Assembly (NCBI GenBank): GCA_003615045.1
Contig: ML014182.1
Coordinates: forward strand, 24,714 to 88,713
Direction of reading: 5' to 3'
DNA length: 64,000 nt
Source: Caulochytrium protostelioides
Lineage: Eukaryota; Chytridiomycota; Caulochytriomycetes; Caulochytriales; Caulochytriaceae
The notes below the pieces were generated by a model. The model worked only from the letters and a program-made list of their open reading frames with translations. It ran no database searches and was not told where the DNA came from. A program made the position numbers and the translations under genes. Positions 20,634 through 31,400 of the stretch are shown in pieces; positions within the stretch are counted from its first letter, which is position 1; each line of letters opens with the position of its first letter.

Positions 20634-22087
20634 GGCGCCGCTCGCGGTCCCTGGATTCGCCCTGCGTTGCCGTGGTTCCGGGGAGTCGCGCTGTTGGATA
20701 TCGCGCGCCTGTGTTCGCATCCGCTGGATGAGTCTGCGTCGCCGGGTGATGTATTCTTAAAGGTTCTGCTTGATGGCCGTTCATACTTGATGGTCCCGGT
20801 CCCACCGAGACGGCTGATGGCGCCCCGCACCAGTGGTGAGCCGTGGCTGGTTGCGGCTGCGAGCCTGGCTCGGAGTTCATGATGCAGAAAAAGGGTGGGC
20901 ATCGACTCGTACCGAGACATCGCCTGATGCACAGACGAGACATAGACATAGTCTAGAATAAAAATCTTTTACTATGGCATCGTGTGAGCCCTGATCCGTC
21001 GCCATGTGGCTGGTCGACCAGATACCATTCCTTGGGTTTCAAGTCGCCCGCGCGGCCACCGCGGTCGCCGATGACAGTTGAATGGGCCCGTGGCTGGGCG
21101 ACCGAGGAAGCGGGCCATGTCCAAGATCTCTTCCAACGGCGTCGCGCATGGCTGCGCAAGGGCCAGCCAGCGGGGTCGCGCACCAGCCAGGAAGGACCCA
21201 GGCTCCGGTGTGCTGGCCTCCTGCTCCTTCTTGCTGCGGGTCCCGGACCGCGCGAGCCGTCGGGATCGCCCGCCCATGCAGCAACCATCGCGTCTGAGCG
21301 CGCTGGCGCCACCAGCGGCTGCCGATCCAGCCGCTACCGGCCAAGGGCTATCGATCCTGGCGCGTGCCCGCTTGTCTCGCACAGCACGTGGCGACCACCA
21401 CACTGCGGATGCGCTGTGATCGAGGCGGCCCATCGATAAGCCTCGCGACCGCAACGACGCGGCACTCTTCTGTGGCAGCGCCCGCCTTCTGGTGCTTGCC
21501 GCCGCCCCGCGGCGTGTCCGCACTTTCCACTTCTTTCCTCTCCCCCGCATGCCTCATGCCGCATCCCGCGTCCACATCGCACCCACGACGCGACCGTCGC
21601 CACACGAAGGCCCTCGGCTCGACGCTGGCCAAGGCACGCTTCGCGTCAGCATCGCCCTGCGCAGGCGCGTTCCATCGCCACCGGCATCCATCCCTCAGCC
21701 CGTCGACCCCTCTTCTTCGTGATGGACTCGCGCTTGATCGAAATTACTATCGTTATCCGTTTTCTTGGGGCCTTTTCGAGTGCATCGCTGTTATCGCGCC
21801 TGCTGTATCTGACCTGCTGTCACTAAGCCTGCTATCATCTGGCCTGCCGTATCCGGCCTTCTTCCCGACCGTGCGACCCATTTGCCCATCGACGATCGTG
21901 ACCGACCCTGAGTGACCTGCACCTGACCCCGAGCTGAGACGTGAGATTGCGCTAGGCTCTGTGAGACCGCTTGATCTTTTCGTCGCGCGCGCTCCCGACG
22001 CGCGTCCCTCCTCCCTTTCTCGTCCTATTTTTCATACCTTTTTTTCCCTCTTTATCTTGCCCACCCATCACGCCATCGATCGCCACC
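20634..22087. other. Intergenic region and pyrimidine-rich leader of the PP2A gene
   Basis: This region of about 1.45 kb has no supported gene. The last 120 bases before the PP2A start are strongly C/T-rich with several T runs (about 21975-22075), ending in gccaccATG. Pyrimidine-rich tracts of this kind are common just upstream of well-expressed fungal genes, so I take this as the core promoter or 5' leader. Confidence 0.5.
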
Positions 22088-23017
22088 ATGTCGCAGCTCC
22101 AGGATGTGTCCGACGTGGACGGCTGGATCAGCATGCTCATGTCGTGCAAGCAGCTGCCTGAGAACGAGGTGAAGAAGCTCTGCGAGAAGGCGCGCGAGAT
22201 CCTCGCCGAGGAATCCAACGTGCAGCCCGTGCGCTGCCCCGTGACGGTGTGCGGCGACATCCACGGCCAATTCCACGACCTGATGGAGCTCTTCCGCATC
22301 GGCGGCAACTCGCCCGACACCAACTACCTGTTCATGGGCGACTATGTTGACCGCGGGTACTACTCGGTCGAGACGGTCACGCTACTCGTCGCGCTGAAGG
22401 TCCGCTTCCGCGACCGCGTCACGATCCTGCGCGGCAACCACGAGTCCCGCCAGATCACCCAGGTCTATGGCTTCTATGACGAGTGCTTGCGCAAGTACGG
22501 CACCGCCAACGTCTGGAAGTACTTCACCGACCTCTTCGACTACCTGCCGCTGACCGCCCTCATTGAGGACCAGATCTTCTGCCTCCACGGCGGCCTCAGC
22601 CCCTCGATTGACACGCTCGACCACATCCGCTCGCTCGACCGCATCCAGGAAGTGCCCCACGAGGGCCCGATGTGCGACCTGCTGTGGTCCGACCCCGACG
22701 AGCGATGCGGCTGGGGCATCAGCCCCCGCGGCGCCGGGTATACCTTCGGCCACGACATCTCCGAGGCCTTCAACCACAACAACGGCCTCACCCTCATCGC
22801 GCGCGCGCACCAGCTCGTCATGGAGGGCTACAACTGGTGCCAGGAGCGCAATGTCGTCACCATCTTCTCTGCGCCCAATTACTGCTACCGCTGCGGCAAC
22901 CAGGCCGCTATCATGGAGATCGATGAGCACCTCAAGTACACATTCCTCCAGTTCGACCCGGCCCCGCGTCGCGGCGAGCCCCACGTCACGCGGCGTACCC
23001 CGGACTACTTCCTGTAA
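22088..23017 (+). CDS. PPH21: Serine/threonine protein phosphatase 2A catalytic subunit
   Basis: This is the metal-dependent catalytic subunit of PP2A, which pairs with scaffold and regulatory subunits and controls cell cycle, TOR signalling and cytoskeleton. The 309 residues equal the length of the animal enzyme. All PPP-family signatures are present: [41 protein letters not shown], the HGG motif in [11 protein letters not shown], and the late [12 protein letters not shown] and [13 protein letters not shown]. The C-terminus TPDYFL keeps the Leu that is methylated and the Tyr/Thr that are phosphorylated in other eukaryotes, which separates PP2A from PP4 and PP6. The start at 22088 has an ideal gccaccATG context; the open frame upstream is pyrimidine-rich leader. 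It is convergent with PF20. Confidence 0.97.
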   Translation: MSQLQDVSDVDGWISMLMSCKQLPENEVKKLCEKAREILAEESNVQPVRCPVTVCGDIHGQFHDLMELFRIGGNSPDTNYLFMGDYVDRGYYSVETVTLLVALKVRFRDRVTILRGNHESRQITQVYGFYDECLRKYGTANVWKYFTDLFDYLPLTALIEDQIFCLHGGLSPSIDTLDHIRSLDRIQEVPHEGPMCDLLWSDPDERCGWGISPRGAGYTFGHDISEAFNHNNGLTLIARAHQLVMEGYNWCQERNVVTIFSAPNYCYRCGNQAAIMEIDEHLKYTFLQFDPAPRRGEPHVTRRTPDYFL

Positions 23018-24294
23018 ATGTCTTGTTATTTGTTTTTCTTTTTTGTTTCCCAGCGCTGGGTTCTGGATGACCGGCGCCTACGGCAACATGCATTCTGCAT
23101 CAAATTGGTGCCGCGGGCACTCATGCCGAGATAAAAGTGAGAGAACCGGGGAGAGAACAAGGGGAATACATCCCGTATCGCATAGAAGGGTGCAATCTTT
23201 TCCGCCTCAGTCGCTCGGCCGGGTCTGGTTGTCCGCGCCGGCTTGCTGGGTGCTCTCCATCGACCGAGCCCTGGTTTGACCGAGACTGGTTTCGGATTGC
23301 AGCGCCGAAGACATGTGACGGTCTCATGATCGCAGCGGAGTTTTCATGGCAGAGTGCCTGCAACGAGCAGAGGGTATCAGAGTATGGCTGATGGGAGTCT
23401 AAAAAGGCCGCGAGGACACGGCTGTGAAGCTAAGTCGATTGCCGGTCTCTGAGCCCATCGCGTGCGAGTCCCAAGCCACACCGTCATTGTGATCCTCGCG
23501 TGCTGCGCGCCCTCCGCCCCATTTTCAACCATCGCCAAAAGGTTCACCACGCAGAGTCCATGAACGACCATGCCGACAAGTCGACAACGCATGAGCGCCG
23601 ACCGGTTCACTTCCATCGCATACGAATGGCATTCCCGTCGTATACTCATGCATCGCATGTCGAGCTCCGAGACGGCGCAAATCAGATTTGCATGATTCCC
23701 ATCTCGTTCGAGGATGCCATCACCATCGATCGGCAAAAGCGTGGGCCAGCAGTGGCCGATCAACCATCGAGCGTTCTCAAAACAGAGCATGACGCATTAC
23801 ACGAGGGGTTTTAGGGGCGCTCATGGAACGTACAGCTGGAGATGACGACACAGCAACGCAGATCGCATGTATCGTAGAATGGTTCGAAACACCGCATTCT
23901 TACTGATGATGGCGAGCGCCACGATGATTCCATCTGCCCAGACTGGATATTGTGACCATAGGCTCGGTGAGTAAATCCTCGGAGGTGATCGCCAAGGGGC
24001 CGATCGATGCTGGTCTCGCCAGTCATCAGCGTCGCGCCGAACCGTCTTGGAATAGTCTGTCTTGTCTCTAGTTTTAGAATTGACTATTGAAAGTACGATC
24101 CAGGCAGACCGTTAGTCCATTTTACTGCCTCCGCCTCGCTTGAGGGATTTCCCAGACCTCGGAGGATCGATGACCGCGTCGGGGTCGTGAACTATCTCGA
24201 CCAGGACAAGAACGATTAAGCCAATGAATACTCTACTTTTACACAACGCGGCGCCGCGGCCAATGTCATCGCAATCTCACGTTCACGGATCCCA
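23018..24294. other. Convergent intergenic region between PP2A and PF20
   Basis: These 1.28 kb separate two 3' ends, more than terminators need. The composition is less GC-rich than the genes. I see no conserved frame and no tRNA; one T-arm-like hairpin near 23703-23719 lacks the rest of a tRNA. Possibly a non-coding transcript, but nothing in the sequence demands one. Confidence 0.45.
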
Positions 24295-27200
24295 TCACTG
24301 GAAAATGCGGATCTGGCCGTCGCGCTCGCCAAGCACGAGCGCCTCGGTGGTGCGGTGGAAGCGAAGTTTGCCAAAGTCGACGTCGAGGCGGCCGCTGCGG
24401 CCGCGGGACGCCTCAGACGCGCCGGAGGTCTGCCACGCCGTCAGCAGCGACCCCTCGGTGCCGGTCGAGTTGTGGACGAGACTGATCGCGCAGACCGCCC
24501 CGACGCTCGTGGTCACGAACACCGTGTTGCCGCTCTTGTCGAATGCGATGCCCCCGAGCGCCGGCGCCTGGGCGGCCGACGCGACCGGGGCGGGTTCTCC
24601 GCCCAGCGGGCCGCCCGTAGGGCCCGCGAGGCCCGCGCCGGCGGGCGTGACCGCGCCGTCGCGCCAGACCTGCAGCGCGGCGAGCGGCGTCTTGGTGTTC
24701 TTGGCGTCCCAAACCATCACGCGGCCGCTTGCATCGACGGTGCCGAAGTGCCGCGCCTGGAACGTATGCGCAAAGTCCAACACCGCTGCGCCTGTGTGCG
24801 CCGTTAGCGTCCGCGAGCACAGCGATGTGCGCGCGTCCCACATACAAACTGTTGCGTCGCCGGACGCGGTGACGACGGTGTTCGAGTACGGCACGAAGCC
24901 CGTCGCGTGGATCGCGCCCGCATGCCCCCGGAACGTCTGACGGCACTTGCCGCTCCGCAGGTCCCACAGCTTCGTCAAGCCGTCCTGCGCGCCCGCGAGC
25001 ACAAAGTCGCCCGTGTCGTGGTACGCCACGGCGCTCACGGCGCTCTCACGGGCGCCGCTAGCGTCGCCGCCCAGCGTCATGGTCGCCGCATCGCCGCCGC
25101 CACTAGATCCGGTCGCGGCTGTCGCGCCGGCGTTGGCCGTCAGTGGCCAGATCTTGACCGAGCCATCGTCGGCGCCTGTAATCAGGCTCGCGCCGTTCGG
25201 ACTGAAGTCGAGGTCCGTGATCGTCGGCGCGCTCGTGGCGCCGCGCGCCGCAAGACCGCTGCCCGAGCCCATGTTCCATCCGGCGGTCGACGAGCGGCCC
25301 TGCGTCTGGCCGACCATGATCAGGTTGCCGTTGAGGCCCCACAGCTTCCACCCGCCGCCGTCGTTGCGCGCCGCGGACGCCAGCATCGGCTTCTTGGGGT
25401 GCAGCCGCAGCGCCGTGATGGGCCCGTGGTGCGCGACGATGGCCAATGTCTCGATCGGCGGCGCCACGGCGCCGATCAGCGTCCCGCCCGCCGTCTTGGG
25501 CTCGTCGGCCGCCGCGGCCGCCGCCGTCGTGGACACCATGGCGACCGTCTCGGTGCCCGGCGTCGACGGCGCCACGGCTGCGTTCGGCCGCCACGGCGCC
25601 GCGCGCATGTGACTGAAAGGGTTCGGCCGGTCCTCGAGCGGCAGCACAGCGCGCGCCGCCGGCGTGCCGCCGGACGCGGGGCCGCCGCCGCCGCCCAGAC
25701 TACTGCCCGCACCGTGGGGGTGGCCGGAGGCGGGGCCCGTCGTCGGTGAGAAAGATGTGTGGCCGCCGGAAGCGTTGGACGGCGCGATTGGCAGCGGCGG
25801 CACCGGCGGCGAGGAAGCGACCAGCCCGCCCGCCTGATGAGATCCCGCGGCGCCGTGGCGGCCCGCGGTCCCGGCGCCGGCGGTGGGGTCATGGAGGTTC
25901 CGCGGCGGCGCGGCATGCGACGTCGCCGACGCCGGTCCACGCCTGGCGGCCGCCGTTGCCGGCACGGCCGTGGACGCTGTGGGCGATGCGGGCGCAAATG
26001 ACACGAGCCCGGGACCATGCGGCTGGTGGTGCGATGGCGATACGGGCGGTATCGGGGACAGATGCCGTTCGCGGTCGCGGTCGGCGTCCGCAGGACGCGA
26101 GGCGCGGTCGAAGCTGCGACCCTTGGCAGCCGAGGCCATCCGTGGTGACTGGGGCGGATGGATGGGCCCGGCGGTGGGACTGGCGGCGGCCGCCGAGCGG
26201 GCCGCCTGCAGCGCCTCGGTACCCGCGATGGCGCGGTCAGTGGGCGCCGCGAGCGGCGCCCGCGGCTTCTCGGCAAACGCGCGTTCCTTTTCGATCCGTA
26301 GCAGCACGAGCTCTTTGTTGAGCGCCTCGACGGTGGTCCGGAGCTGCTTGAGCTTGGCGGTCGCGTCGTCGCGCTCGGCGCGGAGCGTCTTGTTCTCGAT
26401 TTCAATCGTCTTTTTCTCGAGCGCGATGCGCTGGCGGTGCCGGCGGTGCGTGATGCTTTCGCGCTTGAAGCGCTCGTTGTCGTCGTACATGTTGCCCGCG
26501 CGCGCCTTGTAACTGTCCGCTTCGGCGCTGAGGTCGTTCACGGCAACCTGCAGGTTGTGGTTCTGTCGGTATACGTCGGGCAGACGCGCGTTCTCGATCA
26601 TCAGGGACAGCTTGCCGGTCTGCTTCAGCGTATACAGCTCGTTCTGGAACGTCTGCATCGTGCGCGTGAAGCCGTGCAGCACCAGGAAATTCCGCAGAAA
26701 ATCTTCGACGCACTCGTCACCGCTCTTCACTTCAGGCACCGGCGCCGCGGCCTGCGCACGCTTCGGCTCCTGGCTGGAGGCGTGCCGCCCGCCGTCAGCG
26801 CCGTCCGAGTCCATAAACCGCGCGTGGCCGTGCTGCGCAGTGGCGCGCGCATTGTACCGCTTCAGCCGCATCAGCGACGACTCCAACGTCTCGCTGACGT
26901 CCGACGCATCACCATCATCGTCTTCAAAGCGCCCATGGTGGGCGTCGCCGCCCTGGACGCCGTCGCCGCCGCCACGGTCCATGTCGTCGTCGCCATAGCC
27001 GTGGAGCAGCGGCAAGTCCGACTCGACGTTCTGGTAGATGTCGTTGGCATGGGCAATGCGGACGGCGACTCCACCCTTGCTGCGGGCCGCAGGGCTGCCT
27101 GGGCTCGCGACAGCCGCCGCCGCGGCGGCATTCGACGCGGGCGTTCCGAGCGGCATAGTGCTGCCCAGGGCCGCGCCGGTATTGGGCGCTGCGCTCGGCG

Positions 27201-27297
27201 GCGCGAACGGATCGACCGGGATGGGGCTGGTGTGCGCGTCGAGTTTATCGGGCTGCGGCGACGCGCGGCTCGCCGCCGTCATCCCGGCGTCGGCCAT
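24295..27297 (-). CDS. SPAG16: Axonemal central-pair protein PF20/SPAG16 (WD40)
   Basis: PF20/SPAG16 sits on the C2 microtubule of the axonemal central pair and is needed for flagellar motility. The 1,000-residue product matches the family in order. After a disordered N-terminus comes CVEDFLRNFLVLHGFTRTMQ (about residues 193-212), then LPDVYRQNHNLQ and a coiled coil to about 345 (including HRRHRQRIALEKKTIEIENK). A long Pro/Ala/Ser/Gly linker follows (about 345-630), then WD40 blades to the end, among them GHAGAIHATGFVPYSNTVVT, CMWDARTSLCSRTLTAHTG and the terminal ERDGQIRIFQ. Animal SPAG16 has about 630 residues; the extra length is mostly linker and N-terminus. Some blades are degenerate or interrupted by Gly/Ser/Ala runs. 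The ATG at 27297 has a caccATGG context. The gene is divergent from the condensation-fold gene. Confidence 0.9.
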   Translation of the reverse strand: MADAGMTAASRASPQPDKLDAHTSPIPVDPFAPPSAAPNTGAALGSTMPLGTPASNAAAAAAVASPGSPAARSKGGVAVRIAHANDIYQNVESDLPLLHGYGDDDMDRGGGDGVQGGDAHHGRFEDDDGDASDVSETLESSLMRLKRYNARATAQHGHARFMDSDGADGGRHASSQEPKRAQAAAPVPEVKSGDECVEDFLRNFLVLHGFTRTMQTFQNELYTLKQTGKLSLMIENARLPDVYRQNHNLQVAVNDLSAEADSYKARAGNMYDDNERFKRESITHRRHRQRIALEKKTIEIENKTLRAERDDATAKLKQLRTTVEALNKELVLLRIEKERAFAEKPRAPLAAPTDRAIAGTEALQAARSAAAASPTAGPIHPPQSPRMASAAKGRSFDRASRPADADRDRERHLSPIPPVSPSHHQPHGPGLVSFAPASPTASTAVPATAAARRGPASATSHAAPPRNLHDPTAGAGTAGRHGAAGSHQAGGLVASSPPVPPLPIAPSNASGGHTSFSPTTGPASGHPHGAGSSLGGGGGPASGGTPAARAVLPLEDRPNPFSHMRAAPWRPNAAVAPSTPGTETVAMVSTTAAAAAADEPKTAGGTLIGAVAPPIETLAIVAHHGPITALRLHPKKPMLASAARNDGGGWKLWGLNGNLIMVGQTQGRSSTAGWNMGSGSGLAARGATSAPTITDLDFSPNGASLITGADDGSVKIWPLTANAGATAATGSSGGGDAATMTLGGDASGARESAVSAVAYHDTGDFVLAGAQDGLTKLWDLRSGKCRQTFRGHAGAIHATGFVPYSNTVVTASGDATVCMWDARTSLCSRTLTAHTGAAVLDFAHTFQARHFGTVDASGRVMVWDAKNTKTPLAALQVWRDGAVTPAGAGLAGPTGGPLGGEPAPVASAAQAPALGGIAFDKSGNTVFVTTSVGAVCAISLVHNSTGTEGSLLTAWQTSGASEASRGRSGRLDVDFGKLRFHRTTEALVLGERDGQIRIFQ

Positions 27298-28469
27298 GGT
27301 GCCGCGGTCGTCCGCGAGCGGGCGGTCCAGTTACGCCGATCAGCACGGCCACGTGGCGTGCCGAAGAGCAACAAAGGCGGCGCGACGAGACGGCGGGAGG
27401 AAGGCGAGGCGGCGTCGTTGGCACCGAGTCGGCGGCGAAAGACGACGAAAGGGAAATCGGCGCAGTCGCCCGATCCGAGTCGACGGCACAGAGATCGCGT
27501 AGGAGCTTGCCCCCGGAGCCGGCACGTGGTCGAGCACGTGGAAGACGTACGCGGAGACGTATGCGGAAGTATGAATCAGGGAAGACGTCGCCCCCGAGCG
27601 CTAAAAAAAAAGGCACGAGAAACGATGAATGTCCGCTCGCAACCGCCTTCTCATCCGGATGTCAACCCGATCGTGGGTGGTCGACGCGGCGCCGCCTGGC
27701 AAAGCGCCGACGAGTGGGTGGAGGCGTACAAGGCTGCCGCCACTCACACCCGGCAGCGGCGCTGAGTCGATGCTGGACGGCCCCGCAGCACGCGTTGGCC
27801 TCGCCGGAGCCGTCCGATCTGCCGCGCGGGGGGCCGCCGCTGCCTATGGGGGCTGACGCCGCCGCCGCCGCCGCCGCCGCCGCCGTCCTCGTCGGCGGCG
27901 GCGGCGTCGGCGCCGTGGCGGCCGCGGATCGGCGATGCTTGCGGCTATCCAGATCGGGTGGCGGCCGCGAGGGGGGACGCCGCGGCGTCGTGCCCATGCG
28001 GCGTTCCGGTCGCAAGGATCGGCAGCGACCCCGCCGCCGTCGCCGCGGGCTGTCCCTGGTCGTGGGTCACACTCACCCCGGGCCACACTTACTGGCGGTG
28101 GCCGCGTTGGACGGCAGCAGGTCGCGGGAAGACCCATCGCGATGACGCGCACATGATAGCACGGCCATAGAACGGATCGCCGCGACATGATGATACCCCC
28201 GGATCCGACGTCGTCGCCTCGGCATGTCCAGGAGACGACCCCCAGATCCCGCAGGCATGTGGCAGCGATGGGGACATGCGTTGCCACGGCCGTGCATTCA
28301 GCCCAGCAACACCATTCTGCAGAGATTGCCAGTCCCATTACCCATCTGACGGGGTCGGAGAGGACGTCTTTCTTGTCCGCTCCGGATTCTGCTGCGAGCG
28401 GCCTTCTCGACTCGGGTGCTGCACGTGGCAGCCGCGTGCCGCGTTCCTGGACGGCGCCCTCGAAACAAT
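27298..28469. promoter_or_regulatory. Divergent intergenic region between PF20 and the condensation-fold gene
   Basis: These 1.17 kb hold the promoters of both genes. A GCC-triplet tract lies near 27857-27905 and an A run near 27603. I saw no TATA box near either start and no full RFX X-box. The region is otherwise featureless GC-rich DNA with Arg-rich shadow frames. Confidence 0.5.
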
Positions 28470-31400
28470 ATGAGCCATTCGCCGGTCCCGCTCGGCGGCG
28501 GCGGCGCCGCGAGCCCGCACGGCTCATCCAGCAGCTTCCGGCCCCACAAAGCCGCCTCACTCGCGGCGCCAGCAGCGACCGGCGGCAGTCGCCCGCACGG
28601 GCTGGACGGAAACGGCGCGCCGTCGCTTGGCGGCAAGGACGTTGTGATCCCGCCGATCCCGCAGCAGAATACGCGGTCGCCGACGCGGTCATCGACGCCG
28701 ACCCCGGCGGCGGGGTCGCCCCTCCCGCCGACGGCGTCCATGGCGGCACGGTCGCCAAAACGCCGCGCTGCGACGCCCGTCGCGACCGGCACCGCCGCGG
28801 GCACGACCCCGTCTCCGAGCAGCGTCGGGTGGCGCCATGTCGCGCGCAGCGACGTGACCAGCGGCCTCATCGGGTTGCGGGACGAGCCCTCGCGCCCCAC
28901 GACCGCCGTGTCGGTCGCAGCGTCGGTCGCAACGGCGGCGTCGACGGGCGGCAAGCGCGTGCCCCGGCACATGGTGCCGACGGCGAGCTCGAGCCGCAAG
29001 ATGGCGCCGCGGCTGGCGCGACCGATGCCCTCGCCGCAGGTCGCGGCGCTCATGGCGGGTGCGCGCGCCGGCGATTTAGCGCATTCGTTGGACGCGCTGG
29101 ACAGCCGCGCCGATGACGCCGACGACGATGCCAGCGATGACGATGCCGCGGCGCACGGGCCTCCTCGGTACGAACCGACGGCGTACCAGACATGGGTTTG
29201 GCATGCGCAGCGCGGGTCGCCCGAGGCGGACGCGGACACAGAGACCGACGCGGGGACCCGCAGGGGATCGCCGACGTCGCCGACGTCGCCGACGGCTGCG
29301 GCCGCAGGCGACTACCAGCTGGCGAAAGTGGCCTGCGTGCCGGGGCCGCTGGAGGTCATGCCGTGGGGCCTCGTGGTCAACTACCTGCGCTGGCGATACC
29401 CGATCCTGACCACCGTGTTCCACAAGAATCAGCGGATCCTGGACGCGGATCTGCATGCGTATTATGCGCGCGACGACTGGCGCCATGCCGATCCAATGGC
29501 CTTTGTGCAGGTGATGCCGCTCGCGTCCTTGATGCCCGGGACCGCCCGTGGTGCCGAGGATGCTCACGGCCACGGCGGTGACGCCGCTGACGCCGCTGGT
29601 GCCGACGCCGCCGGGGAGTCACCGGCCGTCGTCGCGCTGCGCGTCGAAGCATTTGTCCGCGGCATGCAGCCGCGATCCGACGACGCTTTCCAAGTCCTGC
29701 TCCTCACCGCGCCTCCCGGCGCGACGGACGCGGCCATGTCGTCGTCGTATGTCGTGTTTATGGCCTCCGAAGCCATCCTGGACCGCGTGGCGCTCACGCA
29801 TTTGATTCGCACGGCGTTCCGGCTCTACCATTACGTGCTGGCCCCGGACCTGGTTGCGCCGCTCTCGCTGCCGGCCGGCGCGGCGCGCGATACCGCCGGG
29901 CTGCCGCAGCGGTGGACGGCGCGGCTCGCCCAGGCCTCGGCGACCTGGCTCGGCCCGATCCGCACCGACTGGGTCGCGCGCGCCCTCGACCGTGCGGGGC
30001 CCTCGCCCAAACAGGTCAGTGCGGCGCGCGGGTTCTGGCAGTCGCAGCGGCAGTATGTGACGGACGTCGTGCTCACGGAGCAGGAGCAGAGCTCGCTGGA
30101 GCGGCGGCTGCGGCGCCTGGACAACGAGCAGCGAGTGTTAATCAACACGATTGCGTCGCTCACGAAGCAGGAGACGACGATCCGGGACGAGCTTGCGGAA
30201 GCGCGGCAGCGGCGCGTCGCGATCGAGCAGGCGCAGTATGCCACGCACGACCGCGTGACCGCGTTCGTCCATCCCGAGACTGGTGAAAACGTCGTCATTG
30301 CGCGGTCGCTGCGGGACGCGCTCGTCACCGGCACGCTGGGCACGCTGGCCGGGCTGTTCGCGAAGCACGGCGTGGCGCCCGAGACCGTCGCGGCGCTGCG
30401 GCCCTACAGCGACACGATGGAGGCGTTTGCGAGTCTCGGCGAGACTGAGCTGAACCAGACGGCGCTGCTGACGCGGGAGCGGCGGCAGATTGCGGCGCTC
30501 GCGGACTATACACGCAACCGCATCTACGAGGCCATTCAGGAGCAGAGCAAGGTCCGCTTCACCGTGGAGCGAACAATCCGCAAAGCGACGCGCGATCTCG
30601 AGGCCGTCTCGGCGTCGCTGCAAGCGCGGATGGCGCAACTCGACCGCGTCGAGCACGCGCGCATGACGGTCCGGGAGGAACTGCATCCGGCGGTCGCGTC
30701 GACGCGGATCGAGGCCCTGCGGCTCGTCGTGTCGCTCGATGAGCTCGCGGAACGCGCCGACACGCCCTATGGCTTCGTGCCGGTCGTGCTCAACGCCGAA
30801 ACCACCCAGCGGCTGCGCACGTGGACCGAGGGCTGGGCCAACCGGCTCCGCCAGACGCGTGCCCTCCGCGGCACGGGGTCCGCGGCGACCGCCGCGAGCA
30901 CTGCCGCCGACGAGGACAACGAGATGGACGTGGACACGTATGCGTACGACGTGGCGCCGGCCACGTCGGGCTCGGCCACGACACTGTGGTCACCCGAGAT
31001 CGCGTGCCTGGCGGCGTTTGCGATCCTCATGAAACACGTGACGGGCCAGTCGCAGTTCCTCATGGGCATGGCCTCGCTGCCGCCGCTGGAGGCGCGGCCG
31101 GCGTCGGGCGAGCCTGCAGCGCCCGCGGCATCGACTGGCGGTCGCGGGTCCGTGACCGCCGCGCCGCGGCCGCCGCCGGACGTGCTGACGGTTGGCCCCG
31201 AGACGCGCGTGCTGCCGCTCAAGTTCGATGTGAGCAAGCCCGACCGACTGTTCCGCGGGTTCTTCGAGCACGTGGCGGGCACGGTCGAGCGCGCGCGGGG
31301 CTACGTGGACGAGCTCTCCGCCGCGCTGCCGGAGGGCCTCGCGACGCCAATTCAGTATGAGTTCTGGCGGCTGCAGACGCTGGAGGCGCTGGCGGTGCAC

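Noticed and set aside
23703-23719. T-arm-like hairpin containing GTTCGA
   Set aside because: No acceptor, D-arm or anticodon arm can be placed around it at tRNA distances.
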